A stretch of DNA of 64,000 nt from Antennarius striatus (GCF_040054535.1 NC_090785.1:12314501-12378500); one strand, 5' to 3'; numbered from the stretch's first letter, positions 20,667 through 33,960 are shown. Numbers and translations are program-made. Notes: generated by a model not told the origin, from the letters alone.

Positions 20667-20689
20667 TACAGTGTATACTGAACCAGCTG

Positions 20690-21005
20690 CAAAGGCTTCT
20701 GGCACGTCGGCTAATTCACAGAGCCTCCTTCATTAAAAGGCACCGCATCACCTGAGTCCTCAGCGCGTCCGCTTGTCAAGATGCGCAAATAATCAGGCCG
20801 GATCGAAGTTGTTGATTACTTCCGCCCTGAACTCCACCAGCTCTGTCGAGCTCATTTATCGCGTCTTTTCTTTTCCGAAATGACGGTCACATTCCAAGCT
20901 GTTTACCGCAGATTGTCCCGCATGGCAAAGAAAACACCACCAAGACAATTCTGGAAATGCGACAGGTGGTGCGCCACGCGTTCTTCCTCCACGGAGGATA
21001 AGAAG
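20690..21005 (+). promoter_or_regulatory. CpG-rich promoter-like segment with candidate rgs14 first exon (20880-21005)
   Basis: This segment is visibly richer in CpG than its AT-rich surroundings (GCGCGTCC, ATCGCG, CCACGCG). An ATG at 20880 opens 42 codons to GATAAGAAG|GTAAAT, a plausible donor at 21005/21006 ending in phase 0. Spliced to an acceptor near 24144 (gtgttag|GACTTC), the frame runs open into the rgs14 ATG at 24198. It is therefore either a 5' UTR exon or an N-terminal extension of rgs14. Confidence 0.5.
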
Positions 21006-22460
21006 GTAAATCAGGACATAATCACGGGATACTTACCTGTTTGTTTTGTACGACTGTGAGTTTAGACCACAATAGATTGGCACACACATGTAGTTAAAAC
21101 CCATAGGCAGCACGAGCAATTTACTATCAACCATCAAGAGAAATATTTCACCTCATCTGTTTGAAAAGAATACACAAGTTAATAGATGTTTAAGTAGACG
21201 TAAGATGGATAAGAAAATAAAATAAGAAATGAGATAAATGCACCTTAATTGTATTTTTAAGAAATCACTTTATGGCAGATCTGCATTTAAAAATTAATTG
21301 AATATCAGTTGGAGATGTATGAAGTCTCAATTATCTCTTCAATTGTAACACGTGTTTCTTTATTTTAAAGCAATAATCCCATGGTAGGTTGTCCCCCGTG
21401 ACTTCTGAACCATGAAACTTTTTGGACACCTAGCTGGATCCACACAGTGTCGACTACAATTTGACCCTAACTGCAAGTTTGTAGCTTTCTCACAATAAGT
21501 CATTTTCCATGTTACCTATAAATTTAAATCCATAGGTAACAGTGTGGGTTCCCAACATTAAAAGAGAAATGGGAGATATAATAAACTTGTCAGTGATATT
21601 AATAGTGTTTGATACCATTAATTCAAGTTTACTTGTTAGTGTGAGGTAAAACACAAATAATGAATGTACAATTAGTATATTTTTAACTTTTTATATTGAA
21701 CTACAACCATTTTCTCTTTTTGTCACTTATGTACTGTAAAACTTAACACAATCTCAAGCATTTTTGTTCTTATGGTTAGAAATACTTTTTTCTTAATAGG
21801 AAATGTCTTATTTATGTTAAAATTTTCTATTTTTTGGTTAAAATAACATGATTTATCTGTGTCCATCAATTTCATTGTTCCACTCTCACACAAATGTAAT
21901 TTTTCGCCAAAATGCCATCCACTTCCTGTAAGTGCACCAATAACAGGAAATGACATATTTCAAGAGTTTGAGGAAAAGTTCAAACAATTGTGAAGTTTGA
22001 TTTCTTTCATAACATTTTTGATAGATTTTCCTTTCAAAAACTTTTCATCCGAACCGTCACGCAAAAATAAATTTAAAAAATGGGTAAAACAACTATTTAA
22101 TCAAATTTTCCTATTATATCTGTACAATCAGTTTTTTTCATGTAGTTTTATGCAAATTGTGGTGTTAGCTTTTAGTACATTCAGAATTTCTGCCATACTG
22201 CTGTAGACTTTCCAAGCTGTCACATTTCACCCCAGAAAAAGAAAATGAAACTGATCTCTGGATATAATTTTTTAAAAGACTTTTGGAAATTGGTGTCTGA
22301 GCTTGAAAAAAGTTTTATTTCATGTGTAAAGTCTTCTAAATGGTATGAAATTAAAATTTTTTTTCCAAGGTTCAGTCTTGGCACTTTCCATGTAATTATC
22401 CTAGGACTATGTTTCAACAGAACTGAATATGAATTAAATTCACATCAAATCTTTGCGGTA
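21006..22460. other. AT-rich sequence, probably rgs14 5' intron
   Basis: If the CpG-rich exon belongs to rgs14, this is part of its first intron. I see no coding exon or recognisable repeat in it. Confidence 0.5.
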
Positions 22461-23712
22461 CAGTGATACCTCTACTTACGAATGTCTCTACTTACGAAAT
22501 TGCTCAGCAGGAAAACATTACCTCTACTTACGAAAGAAATTTCGACTTGCGTAATGTAAAAACGCACTATTGACTGATACAAGAATAAAAACACAGTATC
22601 GGCTGATACTCGAATCTCCCACAGGTTCCTGAACGCAACATTCTCATAGCTGCTCTGCCATTGGCTATTACCTATTACAGTGGTACCTCTACTTACGAAA
22701 TTTATTGGTTCCGGAAGAAATTATGTAAGTAGAAAATTACGTAAGTAGAGAGGCGTTTTCCATGCAAATGCCCTAATCCATTCCAAGCCCACAAAAATTC
22801 CGACAAATGTTTTATAAACCATAAAAATGCATCAAAACATGTGACAAATACATGTTACGATTAGATTATTACACAATAAATGAGAGTTGTGCATAACGTA
22901 AAAAACAAATAATAGAGTAAATAATAATGACGATCATTTAACTTTTATCAGCTGTCCCCATTGTTTTTTGCCCTCTTTGGTTCATGCGCTCCTATCTCAC
23001 GATGCTGAACAACGGAGTGAATTCCAGTCCTCCTTTTGAACTTCTCCAACCACCTATGCAATGCATTAGACTCCTTAAACTTCCTTTTGTTTTAATAACG
23101 TGTCGATTGTTGATTTTTGGCCATGTTCCTTGGCAAGATCAACCAAACGCATCCCTTTCTCATGCTCTTCTATTATCTCTTGCTTTGTTTGTACAGACAA
23201 AAAAAATTTTTCTTCGTCTTTTCATTTCCTCTTTTCTCCGTCACTTTCTTGGGGTCCATAGTGAATACGTACTGACAAAGTTATTATATTTGCGCAAAAG
23301 TATTAGACTACCTCACGGGTCGACTGCCGAATGCCGAGACACTCCATAAGCACCGTTCTAGCTCCACACAGAGGTGGAGTGTCATCCCTCTTAGCCAATG
23401 GGATGCCAGGGAGATACGTACAGTGATACCTCTACTTACGAATGTCTCTACTTACGAAATTTTCTACTTACGAAATTTCTCACCAGGAAAATATTACCTC
23501 TACTTACGAAAGAAATTTCGACTTATGTAAAAACACAGTATCGGCTGATACTTGAATCTCCCACAGGTTCCTGAACGCACCATTCTCATAGCTGCTCTGC
23601 CATTGGCTATTACCTATCTTCTTCCTGGCATCCCGTTGGCTAAGAGGGATGCCACTCCACCTCTGTGTGGAGCTAGAACGGTGCTTATGGAGTGTCTCAG
23701 CCTTTGGCACCC
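22461..23712. mobile_element. Rearranged pogo/Tigger-type element cluster (three segments)
   Basis: 22461-22677 matches the 5' end of the intact copy at 29633 (TIR CAGTGATACCTCTACTTACG). 22678-23420 is the remainder of the element in reverse orientation, beginning with the other TIR (CAGTGGTACCTCTACTTACG). Joined, these two make about one full element with its 3' part inverted. A further plus-oriented 5' part begins at 23421 and is lost after about 23712. The inverted part carries the transposase-like coding remnant on the minus strand. Confidence 0.8.
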
Positions 23713-24197
23713 ATGATCTAATGGATCATCTCTTGGGTAATACCCTGAAGTCCATTGATGATTTTGAGCATCGTTCTTAGAGACAGAAATTAGTCAAACT
23801 ATTACTAGTTGAAAATGTGGTGACCTTCAGTGATCAGAAACATTTCAGATGCAGCAGCGCCCCAAATATTGCTACATGGATTGATAGTGTTAGCTGTTAT
23901 GCAGCTCATCCACTGATCATATCAAAAGAAGATTAAGTGGTTAGTCTTGTCTGTATTCCCGGGTATTTCTCAAGATGGGTTGAGAACAGTTTGATCATAG
24001 TAGCCATACTTCCTATTTTGTGGTGTGTTGCTAAGGCAAGACTTCTGTTCTAGGCAGGAAGTGATGACTTTATGTATGTGTGTGTGTTCTAGCGCGCACA
24101 CACATGCATCATATGTGGGTGGAGCACTTTGTAGTGGCCCCTGACAGCGTGAACATTGTGTTAGGACTTCAGATTGAAGTGTGGTGTGTGGGCCACC

Positions 24198-27100
24198 ATG
24201 GCGAAGAACTGCAATGCCGGAGGCCTTTCTGTTGGCCACATGGTGAGTCAGCAAAGTTCTTGTTCGGTCCAGTGTGTGGTGCAGCCGTCCTTTGGGTCCT
24301 GTGGTTTGTTCATGTTGAGTTCAGTGTTTCAGCGAACAGCTTTTTCTAAATGGTTAACAGAAAGGTCTTATGAAAATTCAAACCACTTCTGCTTTTTATC
24401 TGTGCTCACATATAGTGTTGACATACAGGTCAGAGTAGATGAGTTTCATGTGTGGACTTGTAGAATCCATCACAGCTCCTTGGCAGTGCCAGAACCAATC
24501 AGGCTACAGTTGCAAGCTGCTGACAACAGGCCGCGCCTGCCTGGATCAAACGTGGTAACCAAGTCATTCCTGTTCGCCAGGCTGTCGTGTGCAGACATAG
24601 CCGGCTTTGGTATGCTTTGCCCAATGTTCCTGGACTTGACTGAGCTGCACAGAAGGTGTGAAAGGAAAGGAGGACATCATGTTGCTGTTTTTTTAAAAGG
24701 TGCTCAATGTGCTTTTATATTTTGTGTGATTGGAAATGATCCTGTTTCTGACGCTGCTCTGACTGATTGAGCTGCATTTTTTTTTTGCATACAGTATCTT
24801 GCCTGGAAAGGACTTGCAATGAATTTTAATAATTTGATTTTTTTTCTATTGTGGTGTGTGGAAAATGAAAGGAAGGCGGGTGAGACGATCTTGAGTTGTT
24901 TGGCTTTCATTTCTTGTTGGAGAAGATTGGATTAAGTGATTGTTGTTTTTTTTCTGATAAGTATATTTGTAAACCTGGAAATGTTGAGTCAGAGCTAGAT
25001 TTTGAACAGTATAGAAAGAATCATAGAGTTGGAACAGGTCGAGATACAGTGGAACTCTCACCTACAGAAGCAACGGGCCTCTAGAGCTCCATCATCGATA
25101 ACTTAAATATTCGATGAGCTAAACCTTTACTTCTCAGTTCTATTTGCTCTGGGAACCTTGAACTGCCTTTTTAAAGTTCATTACTACTGGTATTTAGTTT
25201 TGGGGACTTAAATATTCCTCAATATTTTTTTTGCTGACATTGAATTATTGAAAACAGTCTAGGCATCAAACAGTCTTGAGTTCTGGACACATATTCAAGA
25301 AGATCGGTTGTTCTACGTGCTCAACTCATTTGTGCATGCTTTAATTCTGTGTGTACAAATTTGTAAGTTGATTTATTGTGTGACCACATGACTAATTCAT
25401 CTGTTGATTGTCAATCAGTCTGGACAGACCTGGGTGTAAACTGTAAGGCAGCCATTTTTCTTCCACTGAAAGCAAATGCAAAGTTAACATCCCCACATAA
25501 ATTGTGACTCGTATAGCAATAGTGTAAAAAAAAAAAAAAATCAAACAATTTTTAAAAGTTTTTATTCATCCTATTTGCAGCAAAATTAAGTAGTGTCTTG
25601 AAAAAGTTATAGTATTCATTTCATTTATGGCATTTTTCAAGGTTAGGAGATAAAAAAAAGTCAATGGTTAAAACAAGTAGACTTCGATCGCTCTGCCAAC
25701 CTTGAAGAACTCTTCACTATTAGTAAATTATTAAACAGTAGTGTTTTGTATGAAAACTATTATTAGAACTGAACAACCTGATTTTAGCTCAAATTCTGTG
25801 AGAACAGATTGATGACACCTTCAGATTTGTTAGAGGTTTATTTCAATATGTAAGCCCTCTAATATCTGTCCTGCTGAATCTTTGCTGACAGCAGTTTGGT
25901 GTGATAACTTGAAGTGCAAACTTTTTTTTTGTAGAATGTATTGGTTTTATCAATAAATGCAAGTGCTCAAATTTGACACAACACTTTAATATGTGACTTT
26001 TGAGCTCTGAAAGCTGAAGAGCATCATTGTCATGAGCGTCACAACCACTTCCTGTGAAAACAGCCTTGACAGATTGTAGTAAGAAAAATGAAACGCATGC
26101 AGCTGGTGTTCACAGTTCACTTCCTCAATTGCTGCCTTCATGCTTTTGACTGTGGTCATCCGCTGTATCAATAGTTTTACTATGAATCCTCACATTTTTC
26201 ATTGTCAATGAATCAGTTCAGAGATGGAAATTTTTATTTTAGTTAACCCATGTGTCAATGTTTAATATCACTTTCTTTGTTTGTCCTCCTATTAACAGAT
26301 CCAGGCAGTATCAGATGGAGGTGAGAATGACCTGCATGTGTATAAGACAGTGTGTGTTAGAAAAAATCTATCTTGATCTGTCATATCTTTTTTTGCTGTT
26401 AATGAATGTGATTGTTTGGACGTGTCATAGAGTTGAACATGTCTACGAGGGCCTGTGGCGGCAGCAGCTCCAGCCTTCCTGGCGCTCAGGGCGGAGATGT
26501 CAGCCCGACCTGTAGTGTGTTGAGTTGGGCTGTCTCATTTGAGAAGCTGCTGGAGGACCCCTGTGGAGTTGACTACTTTACAGTGAGAAGCATTCAGCAC
26601 ATATAATATAGTTTTCTAAAGATTTATGCAGGGCTGTATAAATGTGTTGTTTTTGTGCCTTCACAGTCCTTCTTGAGGTCAGAGGTGAGTGCGGAAAACA
26701 TTTTATTCTGGCAGGCTTGTGAAAAGTTCAGGAAGATCCCAGCCACCTCATTGGAAGAGGTATGATAACACTATTTGTTTTGAATTGTATTCCCTGTCTT
26801 TGTGCTTTATCAAGCTGTTGTGGTTTTCACACCTATGCTGGATGGAACGTGCAGCTTTTTGCTTGTTGTCCTTCTATCATCTTTGCTTGTTGTCCTTCTA
26901 TCATCTATTACATCTATACACTTTTACTGATAGCCTGCTATACAGAATTCTGGGAAAATTTCACATACACCTTCTGGGGGACAAAAGTGTGCATTTCACT
27001 ATTGCATTCTTCAGTGTGTGTTTTTAAAAAAAAAATTCTTAGCCACAAATGGCCTCAAACGATTTTCATGTCAGTTTGCTTGCATTCCCAGGGCTTTACA

Positions 27101-30100
27101 GGTTTGGACACATTTGAACCCTTGATTACGAAATACGTTGGTTTTAAATACTCTTAATTATGAATTTCATTAAACTGATATCGTAAAGCGATGCAATTTT
27201 TATGAAATATGAAATTATTTTTCTAAAGACACAAGAAGTACAGAAACTGACAGGTTTGCTTCAGTGGTGAGAAACTAATTGACTTTTTAGTGCTATTAAA
27301 TGTATGCCTGGCAGTGTTGAAGCTTGAAAAGGATTTTTGATCGCAAACCAGTATATATATGCCCACAGATGGGGTTGATTGATAAATAGATATTGAAAGC
27401 TAAATGCTCAGATTTGTTGATCAAGTTTGTCTCCCTTGTTAAAAAAGGTGACCTTGGAATCAATGGATAATGTCTGATGGAGTTCTTGTGTTTCCAGCTG
27501 AAAGCAGAGGCTCGCTCCATCTACGACACGTATCTGTCTGACAGCGCTCCCTACTCAGTCAATATTGATGATACGGTCAAGGTGGAAGAGAAGGACTTGG
27601 AGCAACCCACGCCTGTTATGTTCAATGACGCTCAAGCACAGGTCTGTCTTCATTGATAGTACAGCGACATACTGCTGGAACTTTGTGTTGAATATGTGTG
27701 ACTGCTCCTTTTTTTTGTGCCAGATATTTAAACTGATGAAGATGGACAGCTACAGGCGCTTTGTGCACTCTCCTCTCTACCAGAGTTGCACCTTAGCGAG
27801 TGTGGATGGCAAAGCTCTACCTCAGCCGATGCGCTTGGGATCCCGGGAGGACGTGGCTGAAAGAAGCCCAACATCATGTGACAAGAAGGTAGAAGGATGG
27901 GAGGAGTAGAACTGAGACAGAGAGGAAGGGGGATGATATGTAAAGGATTGTTTGGATTTTATTGTTTGTCTGTTGTCGCTGTTTTAAACAGAACAAAATG
28001 ATGGACTTGGCGTCAGAGAAGCGGCATCAGAAAACTGGATCCTGGGGAGGTAATTCCTGTCAAATGGCTAATCTTGCAGTTGTAGGTGTTGCCTTGATCT
28101 GCATAATGTCTTTATCTCACAAGTCTTCCCCATCTGTCTCTTCTTTTGTCGCTGTAAATTCTTCCAACTTCCATGGATTTGTTTCCTGAGAAAGAATTGT
28201 CAGTCAGCAATGTGGAGCTGGGCTTCTTCGACAGGCGGTTAGAGGTCAGTATATTTGTCCCAAGAGGCTCTGTGCTGGATAGAAAATCAATGTTAAGGTT
28301 CTGTGTTTACAGAGTAGCAAATGGACGTCTTCAAGGTCCCAGACCTCACCTATGTTTTGAGTTTTATTTTTCACCTAAGTTTTTCTTTCTCCATCTGTGT
28401 TGTAGGACAACAGATTGAGTCGACGCTCTCTGGAGCGGCTGACCGGGGTGGAGGGAGGCTATTGCTGTGTCTTCCTGCCAGATGGCAGCGCCTCCCTGGT
28501 CCCCACACGTAATGGTCAAACCATTAAAGACATGCTTGCCAGCCTGTGTGAGAAGAGAGGCTTTCCGATAAAAGATGTCATCATCTATCTTCATGGCAAG
28601 GATAAGGTGAGAGGTGTTCGGTGTGCAACACAAACCAGCTTTTTAATCCTGATGCGATTTTAAACATTTCTCCTTGCATTGTTGTTTTTACAATAGACAG
28701 TGATTAAATATGATTGGTCTCTTCCTATTTTTATGTCCTCTCAGTCCTTATTTTTCTCTCTTGCTCTCTCCACAGCAGCCCTTATTGCTGGGCCAGGACT
28801 GCTCTGTACTGAGGGATCAGCAAGTCTCTCTTGAGCTCAGGGTTACATTTTTGTGAGTTAGTTTTGTCTGTTTTGTTCACTTCCAACTTTGTCTTTGTCC
28901 TATTTGCAGACTCTCACATCCACATACCCATCACAGCATGTCACTTGTCAATATATGAAAGCAAGAACTGTTCACTCAAGACTTATAGCATGGTTATCTT
29001 TCCTTTTTAATCATTGCAATCATTGCATGAGCCTCAAGGCCTAGTTTCATGCAAAACCTGCAGTGAGGTACATTTTAATGATGCTATGCTGCTGCTGACC
29101 TGCCTCAATCACTTTGACCCTCTTACTGAGGCAGGTAGTTGAAATGAATGTGTTTCAGGCTGGAGATTGCCTTCACTGGTAAAACTGTGGGGATTATGGT
29201 GAAGTCCAGTAAGACACTGCAGGACGCCCTCACTTCTGTGCTGCAGCGACATCATCTCAAACAGCAAGATGTCTCGGTCACCATTGTGAGTGTCTGTCTG
29301 AGTGAGAACATAATATGTCTGGAGTATTCCCACTTGTCTCTAAAACAATATTGGACAAAAAAAGTAAAACCATGGATACCATTTTTCTGTGCACAAATTT
29401 CAGGAGCAGCTATTCTATAGATTTCTGCGACTTGCATACAAATGTCCAATTTTAGGATTTTAATGGGATCACTCAAGATGACAAGGGAACAATATTTCCT
29501 TAATGGAACAAAAATGGCACTCAGTAGAGCAGATGGCTTTAGGCAAGTCTGAGTAGCTCTCAACACACCTGTCTCAAACTCTCTGCAGAAGAAAAGACAG
29601 AGGGAATTTGTCTGAAATATAATTAGGATATACAGTGATACCTCTACTTACGAAATTTTCTACTTACGAAATTTCTCACCAGGAAAATATTACCTCTACT
29701 TACGTAAAAACTGTACTGTGTAAAAACACAGTATCAGCTGATACTCGAATCTCCCACAGGTTCCTGAAAGCAACATTCTCATGGCTGCTCTGCCATTGGC
29801 TATTACCTATTACGTATCCTCCTGGCATCCCATTGGCTAAGAGGGATGCCATTCCACCTCTGTGTGGAGCTAGAACGGTGCTTATGGAGTGTCTCGGCAT
29901 TCGGCACTCGACCCTTGAGGTAGTCTGATACTTTTGCGCAAATATAACTTTTTGAGTACGTATTCGCTATGGACCCCAAGAAAGTGAGGGAGAAAAGAGG
30001 AAAAGAAAAGACGAAGAAAATATTTTCTTTGTCAATGACAAAGCAAGAGATAATAGAAGAGCATAAGAAAGGGATGCGTTTGGTTGATCTCGCCAAAGAA

Positions 30101-32956
30101 TATTGCCAAAAATCTACAATCGACACGTTATTAAAACAAAAGGAAGTTTAAGGAGTTTAAGACATCGCGTGGGTGGTTGGAGAAGTTCAAAAGGAGGACT
30201 GGAATTCTGTTGTGTGGCATGGTGAGATAGGAGCGCATGAACCAAAGAGGGCAAAAAACAGTGAGGACAGCTGTTAAAAGGTAAATGACCATCATTTTTA
30301 TTCTTTACTCTATTATTTGTTTTTTACGTTATGCACAACTCTCATTGTGTAATAATCAAATCTTAACATGTATTTGTTACATGTTTTGATGCATTTTTAT
30401 GCTTTATAAATTTGTCGGAATTTTTGTGGGCTTGGAACAGATTAGGGCCTTTACATGGAAAATGCGTCTCTACTTACGTAATTTTCTACTTGCGTAATTT
30501 CTTCTGCAACCAATTAATTTCGTAAGTAGAGGTACCACTGTAATTTAGATCAAAGGTAGAAGGCATCAAAAACAGCTTGATGTTTTCATTGCTGCTTGTG
30601 TCATTGTCTGGGGTACAGCTTGTAAAATTGTCACTAAAGTTGGTTTGAGACATGCTATACATAATGTTGAATGTTTATTAATCTAAATTTTTGGATAATT
30701 TCTTGTGAAATGAGAGGAAATGTTGAAAGATACTTCAATCCCATCATCCCAACAGTATGCAAGTAATGACCTTTACTTTCATAATGTTACAAATATACCA
30801 ACAAATAGGGGTCCAGGTGGAGGTAATGAGCAGATCAAGGTGATCTTACTAAAGCATGATGTATATGTTCTGTTATCCTTCGCTCACTGAACTGTGTCTG
30901 TACCACTGACTGGAAGGACTGGAGGCCCTCATGTCTTCCATGTTTGTTTTTAGGTTGGAAGCGATGAGCCTGTTAGCATGACCACGACTGCATTCAAGCT
31001 GGTCAACAAGACGATACGGCTCGACATAACCAAAGGTTACTTTACTGCACTTATTCATTCATTCTTTCTTGCTATGAAGATGTCTTATTTCACTTTAATG
31101 GACACAGAAAAAACACATATTTAATATCAGGTATAATGGTCGGATTGAAACAAGCAGCTATAGTATGGGGAAAACAAACCAGAACTCTTGGCTACTCACT
31201 AATGTCATTAAATGACATTAGTCAAATCAGACAAGACCTGTCGTGACCTTTTCTTGCAAGTCAAGTTATTTATGATGAAGGTTTATCATTCATAATTCTT
31301 TTTGTTCCCCTGTGCTGCCTGAACCCTGACCTCATTCATCTCATTATTCCCTAATGGGTCCTTCATGGTTTTGCATTTCCTGAGTCTGAGTTGTAAGCTG
31401 GAGCCAAAGACAAAATCTTTTCACTGTCACTTTTAGTGCCTTGTTTTTACTTTTTTTTTAACTTCTGTCTGAATTTTCTTTGTTCCCAGTTCAAGCGCAG
31501 GTTTCTTTCTTTTTGTCTCTTCATTATTTTCTGTGGAGTTGAAATGTCTAGAGTCCGTTTGGTGTCTCAGGCGAATTGTTCGCTCACCTCTTTTCCCTAA
31601 TGCTTAAAACACCAGAGCCAACTTCACTTTAGATCAGTGCGACACACCTCAGCTCCACTCACTGAACTCAGAAACAAAGATATATAGATTCGATCAGAGT
31701 GGCTGTATCCTTGGAGGGCTGGCATAATTCTTGTCACGATTGGTTTTTTTCTGGCTTATGCCTGTGTTAAAACAATGGAAAAGTTGGGCTCTTAACATCA
31801 TCTGTAATGGAAATGGAAGCACAACTAAAATCTGATTGGTACCTTTTGGTTTGAGGAGGAAGAGCCGCTTCCAGTGCCAGTGGTGCAGCAGCCGCCACAC
31901 AGGTGAGGCAATGATAATGAACTGCATGACATCAAACTTGTGTGCTTCATGAAATCATTGGCAAGATTATTTGAAATAAGATTTGAAACGGTTTATACAA
32001 TGACAAAATATTTTTTTTTAAATTTCAACCTGAAATTCTATTTTAATTGTTATAAAAATGCTATGTTTGAACAACATGATGTTTGGCTTCATTATTTAGA
32101 TTTTAGTTCTTGAACCATGTCGGAATCTATCCCTTTTTATCTGCTGTGTATGGGATAATGAAATTTTTTAAAGTATAGAATGTTACCCAAGCACTGAAAT
32201 GAAATGGCTAAATATGAATCTAATGCACTTAAATTTTACGGGGAGGGTTCTGGATAAAACTAAAAGCGTCTGAAGTCCAGTAAATGTCCTTGTTTTGAGG
32301 CATCAGCATGTAGCCCTGAAATATTTAATCCTTGTTTGATTGGTGTGCAAATTAACGCATTAATCATGCATTGAAAGCTGGAATCTATTTTGGGCCTAGG
32401 GAGGACCAGTGAGTGCAAGAGGTGCGGCTAGGTCATTGCTGCAGACTGAAAGCACAAAGATGCCCAGTAAGAACCGCGACATGGACGGTAGGACATCACA
32501 GCAGAATGTTGTAGGGCTGCATTAAATGGATTCAGACATTTCAGTTGAATCACACAATCTGTCTCAACAGACGAGATTATAAGGATAAACTGCTATTAGA
32601 AGATTTATTATTTATATCATTTTATGTTGCCTGACAAAATAATGTCTATTTGATACAAAGGTGAGATTGATATTTTGTGTGTTTCAGGGTTGCTTGACAT
32701 GCTGACGAGGGCTCAGTGCCACAGGGTTGAAGACCAGCGAGGTCTTTTGACCAAAGAGCAGCTGGAAATCCCAGTTTTCCTGCAGTTGACCTCTGAGCAG
32801 GGACAGGACATGGATAAGGAGGACAAGGAGATCAACGCAAGCAGCCCCCCCACTGCAGACTGTAAAGAAGACAATTTGTCCTTAACAGCCAGTTCAGCCG
32901 GAGTAGGAGAGGAAAGTCCTGCTGCACCAAAAGACTCGTTTGAAACAACTGTTTGA
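24198..32956 (+). CDS. rgs14: Regulator of G-protein signalling 14, fifteen coding exons
   Basis: Exons: 24198-24242, 26299-26320, 26431-26582, 26667-26759, 27498-27641, 27724-27888, 27992-28049, 28204-28244, 28406-28606, 28776-28852, 29159-29285, 30954-31035, 31856-31902, 32400-32487, 32688-32956. The sum is 1611 nt: 536 residues plus stop, against 566 in human. Phases agree throughout. RGS domain: about residues 53-170 ([31 protein letters not shown]). Two Ras/Rap-binding domains: about 255-330 ([14 protein letters not shown]) and 330-400. GoLoco: 446-466 ([13 protein letters not shown]...VEDQRG, with the GDP-contacting Arg465). Known role: GTPase-activating protein for Gi/o alpha, scaffold for H-Ras/Rap, and GoLoco binding of GDP-bound G-alpha-i. 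The short exon 8 acceptor and the exon 13 start are the least certain boundaries. The start has a strong Kozak context (gccaccATGG); an upstream in-frame extension is possible. Confidence 0.94.
29633..30540 (+). mobile_element. Non-autonomous pogo/Tigger-type DNA transposon with TA duplication
   Basis: Terminal inverted repeats CAGTGATACCTCTACTTACG (left) and CAGTGGTACCTCTACTTACG (right, reversed), flanked by TA at 29631-29632 and 30541-30542. Internally, 29969-30151 encodes a 60-residue basic peptide with [20 protein letters not shown], like the first helix-turn-helix of Tigger/CENP-B transposases; the catalytic DDE part is absent. It lies in rgs14 intron 11, 348 bp after exon 11. Confidence 0.88.
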
Positions 32957-33960
32957 CCAAAAGAAAAAAAGGAGCGACCCAGAACTGCAAGAGCATTGTG
33001 CTTCCTATTGTGTCAATAGAAAGAAATGGTCAGTGAAAAATGGTTACGTAGTTTTAGAATTGTTTACTACTGCTATCAACTTGGAAACTGATAACTGGCC
33101 TCTCTGCAGGCTGTATGGTATTTAAAAAGCTGAAGAAAGATTCTGGTCAACATTTATGGTGTCATTTTAGAACACTACATTTTGGTTTGAAATGTTATGA
33201 ATTTAATATATCAAATGTTTGAAGCATTGCTCACCTTGAAGACTGTTTTTGTGTTCCCTTATGTTAAATGGTTTACGGTTTCTGCCGGTTTTATTTCTCA
33301 CTTTTTTTTTCTATGACCTAAACATAAACAGGCTTCAAAAGATGGGCCAGAGGGCAATGTATTGCACATCCTTTTCCTTAAGATTAATGATATTGAATAT
33401 TTTCAAGTTTTAATATTTTAAATCACTAATTTCACCTGATTTTGCATGCTTGCTGTTTTCAAATTGTGTGTTGTGGAATCTGACTGTTTGCTGTGATGAC
33501 ACTGGTGCTGTTCTGTTTCCCTGTTGCCTTGGATACATCTCTGGGTCTAGTTCATGGATGAGAAATGTGATATCACAGTGAATGACTACGGTGAAATCAA
33601 ACTAGTAATTATCTCTCAGGTTGTATCCAAAGAATTAAAGCGTTTTCTCATTAACTGTGAGGACCTGCCTGTGTTGTGGAAAGATGGCATGTTTGAACTT
33701 TATAGCCCTCAGTAAAGATTTTTTTTTTTTTTTTTTTGGATGAATTACTGAGGTCAGGTTCTGGGTTGACAAATGCAATGTGATTTGGTTTTGTAAGAAG
33801 TGTAGCCAGGCCCTGCTGTCATCCAGCCAGTGGACCGGCGGTATGACTCATTCCATGTAAAACAAGTCTGATCTGGATCTCTCTAGCAGCTACCAATTCA
33901 TGAAGATTTGGTTGTATTAGCTTGTTTTAAAATAAAGTCTCGAAGCCATCCTTTTTCTCA
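32957..33960 (+). other. rgs14 3' untranslated region
   Basis: AT-rich sequence after the stop with AATAAA at 33931-33936 and a T19 run near 33719-33737. The ORF at 32940-33125 has no supporting feature. Confidence 0.6.
33931..33936 (+). terminator. Candidate polyadenylation signal for rgs14
   Basis: AATAAA in TTAAAATAAAGTC, about 975 nt after the stop codon. It is the first canonical hexamer I noticed in a suitable 3' UTR setting. Confidence 0.45.

Noticed and set aside
24076..24105. TG/CA hairpin near 24.08 kb
   Set aside because: Simple-sequence complementarity, no specific structure.
24080..24770. Plus-strand ORFs of 89 and 198 codons around the rgs14 start
   Set aside because: The real exon ends at the donor 24242; the ORFs run on into intron.
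29969..30151. 60-codon ORF as a host gene
   Set aside because: It lies inside the TIR-bounded transposon and is a truncated transposase N-terminus.
31198..31222. Short palindrome with 11-nt arms in an rgs14 intron
   Set aside because: AT-rich and short enough to be chance in 64 kb.
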